Source of the DNA: Alphaproteobacteria bacterium
Lineage (GTDB): Bacteria; Pseudomonadota; Alphaproteobacteria; RS24
Direction of reading: 5' to 3'
NCBI GenBank assembly: GCA_015163825.1
Contig: JAAOIL010000131.1
Location: 1 to 15,612, forward strand
Length of the DNA stretch: 15,612 nt
Both the position numbers and the translations under genes were made by a program. Positions 6,415 to 13,295 of this stretch are shown here, piece by piece (the stretch's first letter is position 1; the number at the start of each line of letters is the position of its first letter). The notes under the pieces were generated by a model, which was given only the letters and a program-made list of their open reading frames with translations, was not told the DNA's origin and did not search any database.

Positions 6415-7104
6415 ATGCCCGCTTTACTTTTTGATTTAGACGGAACGCTAGCCGACACCGCGCCAGATTTATGCGCCGCGATGAACCATGTGCTGGAGCA
6501 ATATGGACACCCCCCCATCGGCATTGCTGCGATGCGCGCCATGATAGGCGGCGGGGCGCGGGTTATTTTGCAGCGCGGGTTCAATGCTTGCGGCGTAGAT
6601 ATAACGCCAACGGAATTGGATAAAGCGACAGAGTTATTTCTCACCTATTATGATGACAATATAGATGTGCATACAAAACTATATCCCCATATCTTATCGG
6701 TATTAGAGGCGGCACAAATGGCGGATATAAAAATGGCGGTGGTCACGAATAAACGCGAAGGCTTATCGGCGAAACTTTTATATCGTTTGCATATACACCG
6801 ATATTTTATAACATTGGTCGGCGGTGATAGTTTGCCAACACGAAAGCCCGACCCCGCCCCCATAGCGGAAGCCTTGCGCCGTTTGCAAGTTCCCCCGCAA
6901 GAGGCGGTGATGATTGGCGATAGTGAAGCCGATGTTGAGGCGGCGAAGGCGGCGGGTGTCGCTTGTGTCTGCGTCAGTTTTGGCTATACACAAACCCCGC
7001 CTGCCCAATTGGGGGCAGACGCTTTGATAGATGATTTTGCGGAATTAATCCCCACCTTGCAGAGGCTTAAACCTACTTTATACAGCGTCTTTGATGTCAA
7101 GTGA
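6415..7104 (+). CDS. gph: HAD-family phosphatase, phosphoglycolate phosphatase type
   Basis: Cytoplasmic haloacid-dehalogenase-fold phosphatase; Gph removes phosphate from 2-phosphoglycolate formed in DNA repair or oxygenase side reactions. The 229-residue product has all HAD motifs: DLDGT with nucleophile D7 and acid D9, the TNK motif (111-113), the lysine in RKPDP (K144), and GDSEAD (168-173) for magnesium. The helical cap with GGGARVILQRGF is Gph-like. HAD substrate specificity is hard to assign, so another sugar-phosphate substrate is possible. An AGGAAAG ribosome binding site lies just before the ATG. The last 27 bases overlap the 3' end of the convergent acyl-CoA synthetase gene. Confidence 0.85.
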   Translation: MPALLFDLDGTLADTAPDLCAAMNHVLEQYGHPPIGIAAMRAMIGGGARVILQRGFNACGVDITPTELDKATELFLTYYDDNIDVHTKLYPHILSVLEAAQMADIKMAVVTNKREGLSAKLLYRLHIHRYFITLVGGDSLPTRKPDPAPIAEALRRLQVPPQEAVMIGDSEADVEAAKAAGVACVCVSFGYTQTPPAQLGADALIDDFAELIPTLQRLKPTLYSVFDVK

Positions 7105-8781
7105 ATCGCGCAGTTCGCGTTTCACAAACTTACCACTGGCATTGCGAGGCAAAGATTCTGTGCGGAACCAAATATAACGCGGCACCTTAAACTTGGCGAC
7201 AAGTTTGGCGCAATGGGCGCGCAGTTCTTCGCTTGTTAGGGTGGCACCTTGTGCGATGACAACGGCGATACCCACTTCTTCGCCCATTCTATCGTCTGGC
7301 ACACCAAAGGCGGTGCATTCTGCCACGGCATTATGTTTGAAAACGGTGCTTTCAATTTCCGCACAATAGATATTTTCCCCGCCACGCAAGACCATATCTT
7401 TGACACGATCCACGATGTAGATAAAACCTTCTTCATCTATGCGCGCGATGTCGCCTGTGCGTAGCCAGCCATCTTGTATGCTTTCTGCTGTCTCTTCCGC
7501 CCGATTGAGATAGCCTTTAATAACATTAGCACCTTTGACGCAAAGTTCCCCTACTTCGCCTTGCGCCAAATCATTGCCATCGGCATCAATACATTTGCCT
7601 TCAAGAGTTGGCACTAATGGTCCGGCACTTTCGGGGCGGTCAATAAAGTAATCGTTGGCAACGGCAGTGATGATGCCGCAAACTTCTGTCATACCATAAC
7701 CAGTGGCGGCTTTGCCATTCGCTAGGGCGGCATCAATCTTGCCGACCAAATCTGGCTGTAATTGTGCGCCACCGCCCCCCAAAGCCGTTAAGGATGATGT
7801 GTCGTATTTTTCAAAATCAGGGTGCGCCAAAATTTCGCGCGCCATAACAGGCACACCACTTATGCCCGTAATTTTTTCGCGTTCTACCAGTTTTAGTGCC
7901 TCGCCAGCGTCCCATTTATACATATGCACCAATTTACCACCTGTTAATGTTGCAGGTTGGGCGGCGCAATTATTCGCCGTCACATGGAATAAGGGTGTTG
8001 TCACAAGGGCGACGGTGACAGGCATATTTTCGGGGCTTGGCATTTGGTCTTCCGTGCCCGCCGTGCGCGCCAATGCCTTCGCCGTGCACAAATTCATAAA
8101 CGCGATATTCATTATATTGATAACACAGCCGCGTTGCGTTAGCTGCGCCCCCTTCGGGCGACCCGTTGTGCCAGAGGTGTAAAAAATACACGCATCTTCA
8201 TCACCATCAATCTGGGCATCGGGCATTGTGCCACCTGTCGCTTTGACATCGGCATAATCCACCACATCGCTAGGGCAGTTTTTCGCCCGCACCGCGACCA
8301 CTTTCATATCGCCAAAGGCACTACGTATCGTTTGGAATATCTTTAGGCGTTCCTCATCGCAGATTAATAATTTCGGAGACGAATCTTGCAACGCATATTC
8401 CATTTCATCACCGACCCACCACGCATTCATACCAACAACCGCCACCCCGATAGAGGTTAGCGCCCAATAAACCAGCATCCATTCAGGATAATTACGCATC
8501 GCCACCGCAACCCTATCGCCCTGTTTAATGCCTTGCGCTAATACCCAATTCGCTATGCTCGCCGTTTCCGCATGGGCTTGCGCATACGTCCAACGTTCGC
8601 TCTCATAGACTAAATAATCACGTTCGGCATAGCCTGCGCTCAATAACCACACATCACGCAAAGATGAGGGCGCACCCGTAAATGTCTTTAAGGTTTGCCC
8701 GCGCACTTCAATCTCGCCTTGTGCAAACATACTATCTGGGGCAAGCATTTCCGCCCGAACGTCTCTGAGTTCTTTATACAT
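7078..8781 (-). CDS. Acyl-CoA synthetase (AMP-forming, class I adenylate-forming enzyme)
   Basis: Activates a carboxylic acid, probably a fatty acid, to its CoA thioester through an acyl-AMP intermediate. The 567-residue product has the ATP P-loop YTSGTTGRPKG (201-211), GYGMTE (361-366), the ribose-binding aspartate in RTGD (441-444), the hinge region DRVKDMVLRGGENIY (458-472) and the catalytic lysine K551 in PRNASGK. Chain length is unknown; it resembles long/medium-chain fatty acyl-CoA ligases. A GGGAGG ribosome binding site lies at the complement of 8791-8796. A divergent SDR of the 3-hydroxyacyl-CoA type follows beyond the inserted gene at 9039-10463, suggesting an ancestral acyl-CoA locus. 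Confidence 0.9.
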   Translation of the reverse strand: MYKELRDVRAEMLAPDSMFAQGEIEVRGQTLKTFTGAPSSLRDVWLLSAGYAERDYLVYESERWTYAQAHAETASIANWVLAQGIKQGDRVAVAMRNYPEWMLVYWALTSIGVAVVGMNAWWVGDEMEYALQDSSPKLLICDEERLKIFQTIRSAFGDMKVVAVRAKNCPSDVVDYADVKATGGTMPDAQIDGDEDACIFYTSGTTGRPKGAQLTQRGCVINIMNIAFMNLCTAKALARTAGTEDQMPSPENMPVTVALVTTPLFHVTANNCAAQPATLTGGKLVHMYKWDAGEALKLVEREKITGISGVPVMAREILAHPDFEKYDTSSLTALGGGGAQLQPDLVGKIDAALANGKAATGYGMTEVCGIITAVANDYFIDRPESAGPLVPTLEGKCIDADGNDLAQGEVGELCVKGANVIKGYLNRAEETAESIQDGWLRTGDIARIDEEGFIYIVDRVKDMVLRGGENIYCAEIESTVFKHNAVAECTAFGVPDDRMGEEVGIAVVIAQGATLTSEELRAHCAKLVAKFKVPRYIWFRTESLPRNASGKFVKRELRDSLDIKDAV

Positions 8782-8810
8782 TATTGGTATCCTCCCTTTT
8801 CGTTGATAGG

Positions 8811-8838
8811 ATTTTACTCATTGCGGGATTAAGAGCAA
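8811..8838 (-). promoter_or_regulatory. Candidate promoter of the acyl-CoA synthetase
   Basis: On the minus strand TTGCTC (8838-8833) is followed by 16 bases and TAAAAT (8816-8811), a 5/6 match to the -10 consensus. It lies about 30 bases before the start codon. The -35 half is weak. A second GAGCAAG (8871-8877) repeats the plus-strand sequence that covers the -35 (8833-8839). Confidence 0.35.
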
Positions 8839-8897
8839 GTATTTTTTTAACCAAAAGATTCTCGTTTTGGGAGCAAGCACCATTTACTGCGCCTTCG

Positions 8898-8949
8898 CAA
8901 AGCCCTATCTGGCTTTGTGAGGTGGCAAATCTATAAACCACCCCCTTAT
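8898..8949 (+). repeat. Two-hairpin direct-repeat element, left copy
   Basis: Hairpin 1 is CAAAGCC (8898-8904), a 6-base loop, and GGCTTTG (8911-8917), extendable outward with a G-T wobble. Hairpin 2 is GGTGG (8921-8925), the 12-base loop CAAATCTATAAA, and CCACC (8938-8942), followed by CCC and TTAT. The 25 bases 8921-8945 recur identically at 10528-10552, and both copies are followed within about 20 bases by TTGAC. It lies in the 257-base gap between the synthetase and the 9039 gene; that gap otherwise holds only the promoter candidates and a CCAAAA/TTTTGG inverted repeat (8851-8870). Confidence 0.75.
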
Positions 8950-8959
8950 TAAATAAAAC

Positions 8960-8988
8960 TTGACAACACCCTGAATTTCCGCTTTCAT
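8960..8988 (+). promoter_or_regulatory. Candidate promoter of the 9039 gene
   Basis: A perfect TTGACA (8960-8965), a 17-base spacer, and TTTCAT (8983-8988; 4 of 6 to TATAAT). The leader to the ATG at 9039 would be about 45 bases, with AAGGA (9026-9030) as the ribosome binding site. The promoter begins 10 bases after the repeated hairpin element. Confidence 0.4.
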
Positions 8989-9038
8989 AGACAGCAAAGG
9001 AAAAATCAGATTTATAATCTTATAGAAGGACTAAAAAA

Positions 9039-10463
9039 ATGGAAATTAGAAATATAACATTCTTTTCTCATAGAGATGGTCATACAAAGCAATTCAAAAT
9101 TATAACAGATTTCTTTGCGCTTAAGTATGCAGACGAGTTGTACACATTTGAGGAAGTAGACACAAAGGACGAGGCTGACTTTGTTATTGTGAATAACATA
9201 ACTGCCTTTAATGAAAAGCAAAGCACAAAGAATCCCCCCTTGTCCGTTCCCCTTGATGCATTTGAAACGCAAGGGCAGGGTACTGATTTGCTTGCAGATG
9301 TCCTACTGGTTAGACTTAATGCCCTACCGCCAGAAGGAACGGTGGTGGTGCCACCACCACCACCTGTGGAACCGACAATAATAAATTGGGCTATTCTTAC
9401 AGAAAATGATGCACACTCAACGCAATTGGCGGAACTCTTAGCTACCTATGCAACGTCTACTGCAGATTCTGACACACCTTACACATTTGCGAAAACATCA
9501 GACCTTGAATCTGCCGACATTATTTTTGGGTATGACATATCTGCGTATAATGCGCCTATTATAGAGCGTAATGATAACGCACCAAGAGTGCCTGGTGTGC
9601 ATACATCAAGAGAAGCCCTTGCACCATCAGAGACAATTGAATTTAAGGACACTAGCGATTATCGTATTCTAACTTCGGTGGTATCAGCAATTGAGGCGCC
9701 AACAGCACCAACAGCACCACCACCCCTACCCACACCTACAGTGGAGATTAAATTAGGGGCGCAGTTTCTAGATTCAGATGGCACTAGAACTATAGAAACA
9801 ATTGATTTACCAGAAACTGGCATAGCATTAGAGGTATTTACAGATGATGTGCCCACAACAGCCACATTCAAAGATTTGCTTGAGAGCGGTTTGCTAGAGG
9901 CTGATTTTGACACCTCTGGTGCCAATAAATTGCTGACACTTAAATATGTAGATACTGACGGCGTTGAAAGTACTGTGAATATCAACACAACCTCAACGAG
10001 AGATAGTGCAGAAGAATTAGCCACTGTTTTAGCTAGAACGGGCGATATTCAAATATCTATAAATTCTAATGTTGTCGCCCCTGCTGTTAATAACGCCCCC
10101 GTTGATATTGTTTTCAATCTGCGCAATGCCGATAAAGACATAACCCTTGAAGATAGCGGTACAGCAATTTCAGTGGCTGATTTTTTCGCCGTAGATTCTG
10201 ATGATTCTGCTATAACCTATACCTTAAAGACAGGTAGCGAGACCAGCACAAATACCCGCCTCAATGATCTTGCCTTTACCGATAGCGGCTTCACAATTCT
10301 TGAGGATAACAATTATGGCAAACAAGTATTGAAATTCACTGGCGATAAAGACGATTACGCTGATAATGAATGGGTGCGAGCAACAATCATCGCCACAGAC
10401 GCTTCAAGCAACTCCTATGAAGAAACAATCTATTTCCAAATAGACGACCCAGACGTCATTTAA
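9039..10463 (+). CDS. Acidic repeat protein with two N-terminal repeats, proline linkers and a C-terminal cadherin-like domain; function unknown
   Basis: 474 residues, rich in Asp, Glu and Thr, not recognised as a named family. Two diverged repeats are visible: about 5-95 and 115-218. They align at YTFEEVDTKDEADFVIVNN (35-53) against YTFAKTSDLESADIIFGYD (148-166), then ITAFN against ISAYN. Each ends in a proline-rich linker (PPPPP at 105-109; PTAPTAPPPLPTP at 221-233). A middle region (about 235-345) has Asp-rich turns such as DSDG and DTDG. Residues about 350-472 (NNAPVDIV..., DFFAVDSDDSAITYTL) resemble cadherin-like domains of RTX-type surface or secreted proteins. No signal peptide is seen. 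The pattern YTF..., ADI.FG recalls metzincin (serralysin-like) N-subdomains, but no HExxH is present. Arg codons are 8 of 10 AGA before residue 340 and 0 of 3 after, against 0 of 10 in the next gene. It is flanked by direct repeats. Confidence 0.8.
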   Translation: MEIRNITFFSHRDGHTKQFKIITDFFALKYADELYTFEEVDTKDEADFVIVNNITAFNEKQSTKNPPLSVPLDAFETQGQGTDLLADVLLVRLNALPPEGTVVVPPPPPVEPTIINWAILTENDAHSTQLAELLATYATSTADSDTPYTFAKTSDLESADIIFGYDISAYNAPIIERNDNAPRVPGVHTSREALAPSETIEFKDTSDYRILTSVVSAIEAPTAPTAPPPLPTPTVEIKLGAQFLDSDGTRTIETIDLPETGIALEVFTDDVPTTATFKDLLESGLLEADFDTSGANKLLTLKYVDTDGVESTVNINTTSTRDSAEELATVLARTGDIQISINSNVVAPAVNNAPVDIVFNLRNADKDITLEDSGTAISVADFFAVDSDDSAITYTLKTGSETSTNTRLNDLAFTDSGFTILEDNNYGKQVLKFTGDKDDYADNEWVRATIIATDASSNSYEETIYFQIDDPDVI

Positions 10464-10489
10464 TAAAGGGGAGCCAACCTCCCCTTTAT
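10463..10489 (+). terminator. Hairpin at the stop codon of the 9039 gene
   Basis: An 11-base perfect stem whose core is AAAGGGGAG (10465-10473) and CTCCCCTTT (10479-10487) around a 5-base loop, beginning at the last base of the TAA stop. The stem itself ends in TTTAT, but no further T-run follows (CGGCTTTGC), so it is a probable rather than textbook intrinsic terminator. Confidence 0.6.
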
Positions 10490-10490
10490 C

Positions 10491-10523
10491 GGCTTTGCTA
10501 GGCACAAAGCCTTGTTGGGCTTT
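10491..10523 (+). other. Two mutually exclusive hairpins sharing one arm
   Basis: GGCTTTG (10491-10497) can pair with CAAAGCC (10505-10511). The same AAAGCC can instead pair with GGCTTT (10518-10523), giving the first hairpin of the repeated element. Only one can form at a time. This is the geometry of an attenuator or leader switch, although no ligand or leader peptide is apparent. Confidence 0.4.
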
Positions 10524-10557
10524 TCAGGGTGGCAAATCTATAAACCACCCCCCTTAT
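10505..10557 (+). repeat. Two-hairpin direct-repeat element, right copy
   Basis: Hairpin 1 is AAAGCC (10506-10511), loop TTGTTG, and GGCTTT (10518-10523). Hairpin 2 is GGGTGG (10527-10532), the same 12-base loop CAAATCTATAAA, and CCACCC (10545-10550), then CCC and TTAT. Compared with the left copy, the loop of hairpin 1 has changed while its stem is kept. Hairpin 2 has gained a G-C pair by matching changes on both sides. That suggests the folded form is conserved. TTGACC follows at 10568. Confidence 0.75.
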
Positions 10558-10626
10558 AAGAGAATCCTTGACCGCAAGCCCTAGTTCGGGCAAAACAAAG
10601 GCGGATACATTAAAGGAGGAAAACCC

Positions 10627-11538
10627 ATGAAATTAGATTTTACAGATAAAGTAGTGATTGTCACCGGCGCTGGTGGTGGTCTGGGGCGTTGCCATGCATT
10701 AGATTTTGCAAAACGCGGCGCGAAAGTTATCGTCAATGATTTAGGCGGCACGCTTGATGGCTCTGGCGGTTCTTCAGATGCGGCAGAGGCTGTGGTGGCA
10801 GAAATCAAGGCGGCTGGAGGCGAGGCAATTGCCAATGGCTCCTCCGTGACCGATGATACGGGCGTTGCCAATATGGTGTCGCAAGCGATGGACGCTTATG
10901 GTCGCATAGATGTGCTCGTTAATAATGCGGGTGTGTTGCGTGATAAAAGTTTTGCGAAAATGGAAATCAGTGATTTCTCATTTGTGGTTGATGTGCATTT
11001 ATTCGGCACATTAAAACCGACCAAAGCCGTTTGGCCTATTATGAAAGAGCAAGGCTATGGGCGCATTATGGTGACGACTTCTTCATCTGGTCTTTATGGC
11101 AATTTCGGGCAGTCTAATTATGGCGCGGCTAAAATGGGTGTTGTTGGGTTCATCAATACTTTGAAACTGGAAGGGGCGAAAGATAATATCCATCTTAATG
11201 CGCTTGCCCCTGTCGCTTGGACTCGTATGACATCAGAACTTATGGCACCCGAAATGGAAGAGCGGCTACAGCCCGATCTCGTAACCCCTGCGGTCGTGTT
11301 TATGTGTTCAGAGGGTGCGCCTACGGGGCAGATTATTTGTGCGGGTGCGGGTGTGTTCGCCGCCGCCGCTATCATAGAAACACGCGGCAAATATATCGGC
11401 AAAAATGCTAGTGCAGAGGATGTCGCCGAAAACTGGGCGGAAATCTCGCAAATCAATGACCAAGCGGAAGCCCTAACCCATGGCGGGGAACAATCGCGAC
11501 GCTTCTTTGAACTCATACAAGCAGCCGAAGGCAAATAA
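10627..11538 (+). CDS. Short-chain dehydrogenase, (3R)-hydroxyacyl-CoA dehydrogenase-like
   Basis: NAD(P)-dependent oxidoreductase of the classical SDR fold. It resembles the dehydrogenase domain of peroxisomal multifunctional enzyme 2 (HSD17B4), which oxidises 3-hydroxyacyl-CoA. The 303-residue product has the cofactor motif TGAGGGLG (13-20), NDLGG (37-41) binding the adenine ribose, NNAG (99-102), and the catalytic set S152, Y165, K169 (YGAAK). The extended C-terminus beyond residue 250 is typical of the HSD17B4-like group. A strong AAGGAGG site (10613-10619) is 7 bases before the ATG. It ends 12 bases before mrpE and may share its transcript. The substrate is inferred from family resemblance and from the acyl-CoA synthetase across the inserted gene. 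Confidence 0.85.
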   Translation: MKLDFTDKVVIVTGAGGGLGRCHALDFAKRGAKVIVNDLGGTLDGSGGSSDAAEAVVAEIKAAGGEAIANGSSVTDDTGVANMVSQAMDAYGRIDVLVNNAGVLRDKSFAKMEISDFSFVVDVHLFGTLKPTKAVWPIMKEQGYGRIMVTTSSSGLYGNFGQSNYGAAKMGVVGFINTLKLEGAKDNIHLNALAPVAWTRMTSELMAPEMEERLQPDLVTPAVVFMCSEGAPTGQIICAGAGVFAAAAIIETRGKYIGKNASAEDVAENWAEISQINDQAEALTHGGEQSRRFFELIQAAEGK

Positions 11539-11550
11539 AGAGGAGGGCTG

Positions 11551-12018
11551 ATGCGCCCCATACTCATCTCTACCCTACTCATGTATGGGCTATGGCTGGC
11601 GCTGTCCGACCAATACACCCCCCTATTCTTAAGTCTGGGCGCGGGTAGCGCAGTCGGGGTATCGCTGATTGCCTATCGCATGGGCGTGCTAGATGCGGAA
11701 GGCTTGCCTTTATCCATATTATGGCGGCTACCCCGCATCACAGCATGGTTGGTCTGGGAGATATTGAAATCCAATATCATTGTCGGGCGATATATCTTAA
11801 ACCCGCGCGCTGTCGCCCCTGTCGTTATGCGTATCAAAGCCACACAAAAAAGCAAAGCCGCCCTTGTCACACACGCTAACTTTATCACTCTGACACCCGG
11901 CACCGTAACCATCGCCGTCAATGAAGCACAAAACGAAATACTGGTGCATGGGCTATCCCGCGCCTTTCTGGACGAGGCGATGATGAACCCACAAATCAAT
12001 CTGCTGGAGGGCAAATAA
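11551..12018 (+). CDS. mrpE: Mrp-type Na+/H+ antiporter subunit E
   Basis: Small membrane subunit of the multi-protein Mrp cation/proton antiporter, which exchanges cytoplasmic Na+ for external protons. The 155-residue product has two or three N-terminal membrane segments, then the MrpE block RLPRITAWLVWEILKSNIIV (59-78) and the soluble signature THANFITLTPGTVTIAV (107-123). GAGGAG lies just before the ATG. It begins the cluster and shares one base with mrpF (TAATG). The order starts with E rather than A, unlike the Bacillus operon. Confidence 0.93.
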   Translation: MRPILISTLLMYGLWLALSDQYTPLFLSLGAGSAVGVSLIAYRMGVLDAEGLPLSILWRLPRITAWLVWEILKSNIIVGRYILNPRAVAPVVMRIKATQKSKAALVTHANFITLTPGTVTIAVNEAQNEILVHGLSRAFLDEAMMNPQINLLEGK

Positions 12019-12371
12019 TGCTGCTAGAGATAAATCTTATCACTATCAGTTTCTGGACAGGAAGCGGGTTATTGATATTGGGATTGGCTGCCCTTGTCGC
12101 TTTTGCGCGCGCCATACAAGGACCTACGGCTTTTGATAGATTGCTCGCCATCAACATTATCGGCACAATCGCTGTGCTGGTGGTGTGCCTTTATGGGTTC
12201 TTTGATGGGCGCCCTGCTTTCCTAGATATTGCTTTGCTCTATGCTTTTATAAATTTTATCGCAACGATTGCGGTGCTACGCTTCTTCCGCTTCGGCACTC
12301 TGGGGGAAGAAGGCAGTGCCGCCAGCAAAAGCCGAGAGAACGATGATATATGGGGTAATCTCAATGACTGA
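12018..12371 (+). CDS. mrpF: Mrp-type Na+/H+ antiporter subunit F
   Basis: Small three-helix membrane subunit of the Mrp complex. The 117-residue product has the family signature RAIQGPTAFDRLLAINIIGT (31-50) after the first helix, then two further helices ending FINFIATIAVLRF (78-90), the normal MrpF core. The C-terminal tail of about 25 residues is polar and longer than usual. The ATG overlaps the mrpE stop by one base and the stop lies within the start of mrpG. Confidence 0.93.
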   Translation: MLLEINLITISFWTGSGLLILGLAALVAFARAIQGPTAFDRLLAINIIGTIAVLVVCLYGFFDGRPAFLDIALLYAFINFIATIAVLRFFRFGTLGEEGSAASKSRENDDIWGNLND

Positions 12372-12714
12372 AATGGGCAGCAGCACATGGGATATTATCC
12401 GCTTTTGCATCGGCATAGCCTGTTTAGGCATAGGGTGTTTGCTAACCCTGCTCGGCGCGATTGGTATGTTGCGGCTTCGCGATGTCTATCAACGTATGCA
12501 TGGCGCGGGAATTGTAGATACAGGGGGCGCGGGGCTGGTGTTATTCGGCTTGCTTTTACTCAGCCCTGATTGGCAAACCAGTGTGCGCCTTATAATGATT
12601 GGCGCAGTTCTTGTTTTCACCGCCCCCACCGCCACCCATGCGATTGCTCGCGCCGCCAGATTTGCAGGCATTAGACCAGAACTTGCCCATGAAGAAAAAG
12701 AGACCTCATCATGA
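12364..12714 (+). CDS. mrpG: Mrp-type Na+/H+ antiporter subunit G
   Basis: Small membrane subunit of the Mrp complex, 116 residues from the chosen start. It has the signature GAIGMLRLRDVYQRMHGAGI (31-50) and PTATHAIARAA near residues 85-97, both typical of MrpG. The reading frame is open upstream to 12268, but that extension is entirely inside mrpF and encodes a non-family sequence. The ATG at 12364 (8-base overlap with mrpF) is therefore preferred; 12373 is an alternative. The stop overlaps the next gene in an ATGA. Confidence 0.9.
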   Translation: MTEMGSSTWDIIRFCIGIACLGIGCLLTLLGAIGMLRLRDVYQRMHGAGIVDTGGAGLVLFGLLLLSPDWQTSVRLIMIGAVLVFTAPTATHAIARAARFAGIRPELAHEEKETSS

Positions 12715-13295
12715 TTGGCGATTTACTCATCAATGTTGGCGCTGTTAGTCTGCTGGCGATTTTTGCTTTTTGGATTTTACGCACGCGCTATCTTGTTGGG
12801 GTTGTTGTGGTGTCAGGTGCTTTTTCTTTGACGGCGGCGGCGTTATTCGTGGTGCTTGATGCGGTTGATGTCGCCTTTACCGAAGCGGCAGTCGGGGCGG
12901 GTATTGCTACCGTTTTAGGATTGGCGACGTTGACTTTCGTTCCCCATTTTGAAAAACCACATCGCTTTAAGGGGGCGGCATTAGGCATATCGTGGTTCCC
13001 CGCTTTGTTGGCGGTGGCGACAGGATTATTATTGACCCTTGCCGTTTCTGACCTACCCCGCTTTGGTAGTGCCGATGCCCCTATCCATAATCATGTGGCA
13101 CCCCATTATATCAATGAAAGCCCAAACGAGATTGGCATACCGAATATCGTGACCGCTATTCTCGCCAGCTATCGTGGCTATGATACATTGGGCGAAGTCA
13201 TTGTCATATTCACTGCCGCGCTGGCTGTGTTGGTCTTACTGGTCGGCAGAACCCGCTCGCGCCGCGACAAACAACGCAAAGGCAGGAGGCAATAA
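12711..13295 (+). CDS. MrpA C-terminal-type subunit (DUF4040, MbhD/MbhE-like)
   Basis: Membrane protein matching the module fused to the C-terminus of MrpA in Bacillus and found as separate MbhD/MbhE subunits in membrane hydrogenases. The 194-residue product has an N-terminal DUF4040 part with DVAFTEAAVGAGIATVLGLA (53-72). After a central helix and a periplasmic-type loop, a C-terminal MbhE-like part has NIVTAILASYRGYDTLGEV (145-163). In databases such genes are often called antiporter subunit B. The NuoL-like antiporter part of MrpA is absent here, so MrpA is split or encoded elsewhere. It overlaps mrpG by 4 bases and the next gene by one. Confidence 0.85.
   Translation: MIGDLLINVGAVSLLAIFAFWILRTRYLVGVVVVSGAFSLTAAALFVVLDAVDVAFTEAAVGAGIATVLGLATLTFVPHFEKPHRFKGAALGISWFPALLAVATGLLLTLAVSDLPRFGSADAPIHNHVAPHYINESPNEIGIPNIVTAILASYRGYDTLGEVIVIFTAALAVLVLLVGRTRSRRDKQRKGRRQ

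Noticed and set aside
8898..8949. Known SAM-family or other alphaproteobacterial riboswitch
   Set aside because: I could not match the stems and loop to any riboswitch consensus I know; a covariance search would be needed to claim one.
9659..10024. Minus-strand open frame of 121 codons inside the 9039 gene
   Set aside because: Low-complexity Ser/Val-rich translation mirrors the plus-strand Thr/Asp-rich frame; no ribosome binding site.
8898..10557. Integron attC sites or an insertion sequence around the 9039 gene
   Set aside because: The repeats lack the GTTRRRY/RYYYAAC boxes of attC, there are no inverted terminal repeats, and no integrase or transposase is encoded in the window.
11118..11618. 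Minus-strand open frame of 166 codons opposite the SDR and mrpE start
   Set aside because: It is antisense to two clear genes, its Ser/Ala-rich translation is typical of a shadow frame, and no start signal is seen.
12268..12363. Upstream extension of the mrpG reading frame
   Set aside because: The added residues overlap mrpF entirely and do not match MrpG proteins; the ATG at 12364 gives the normal length.
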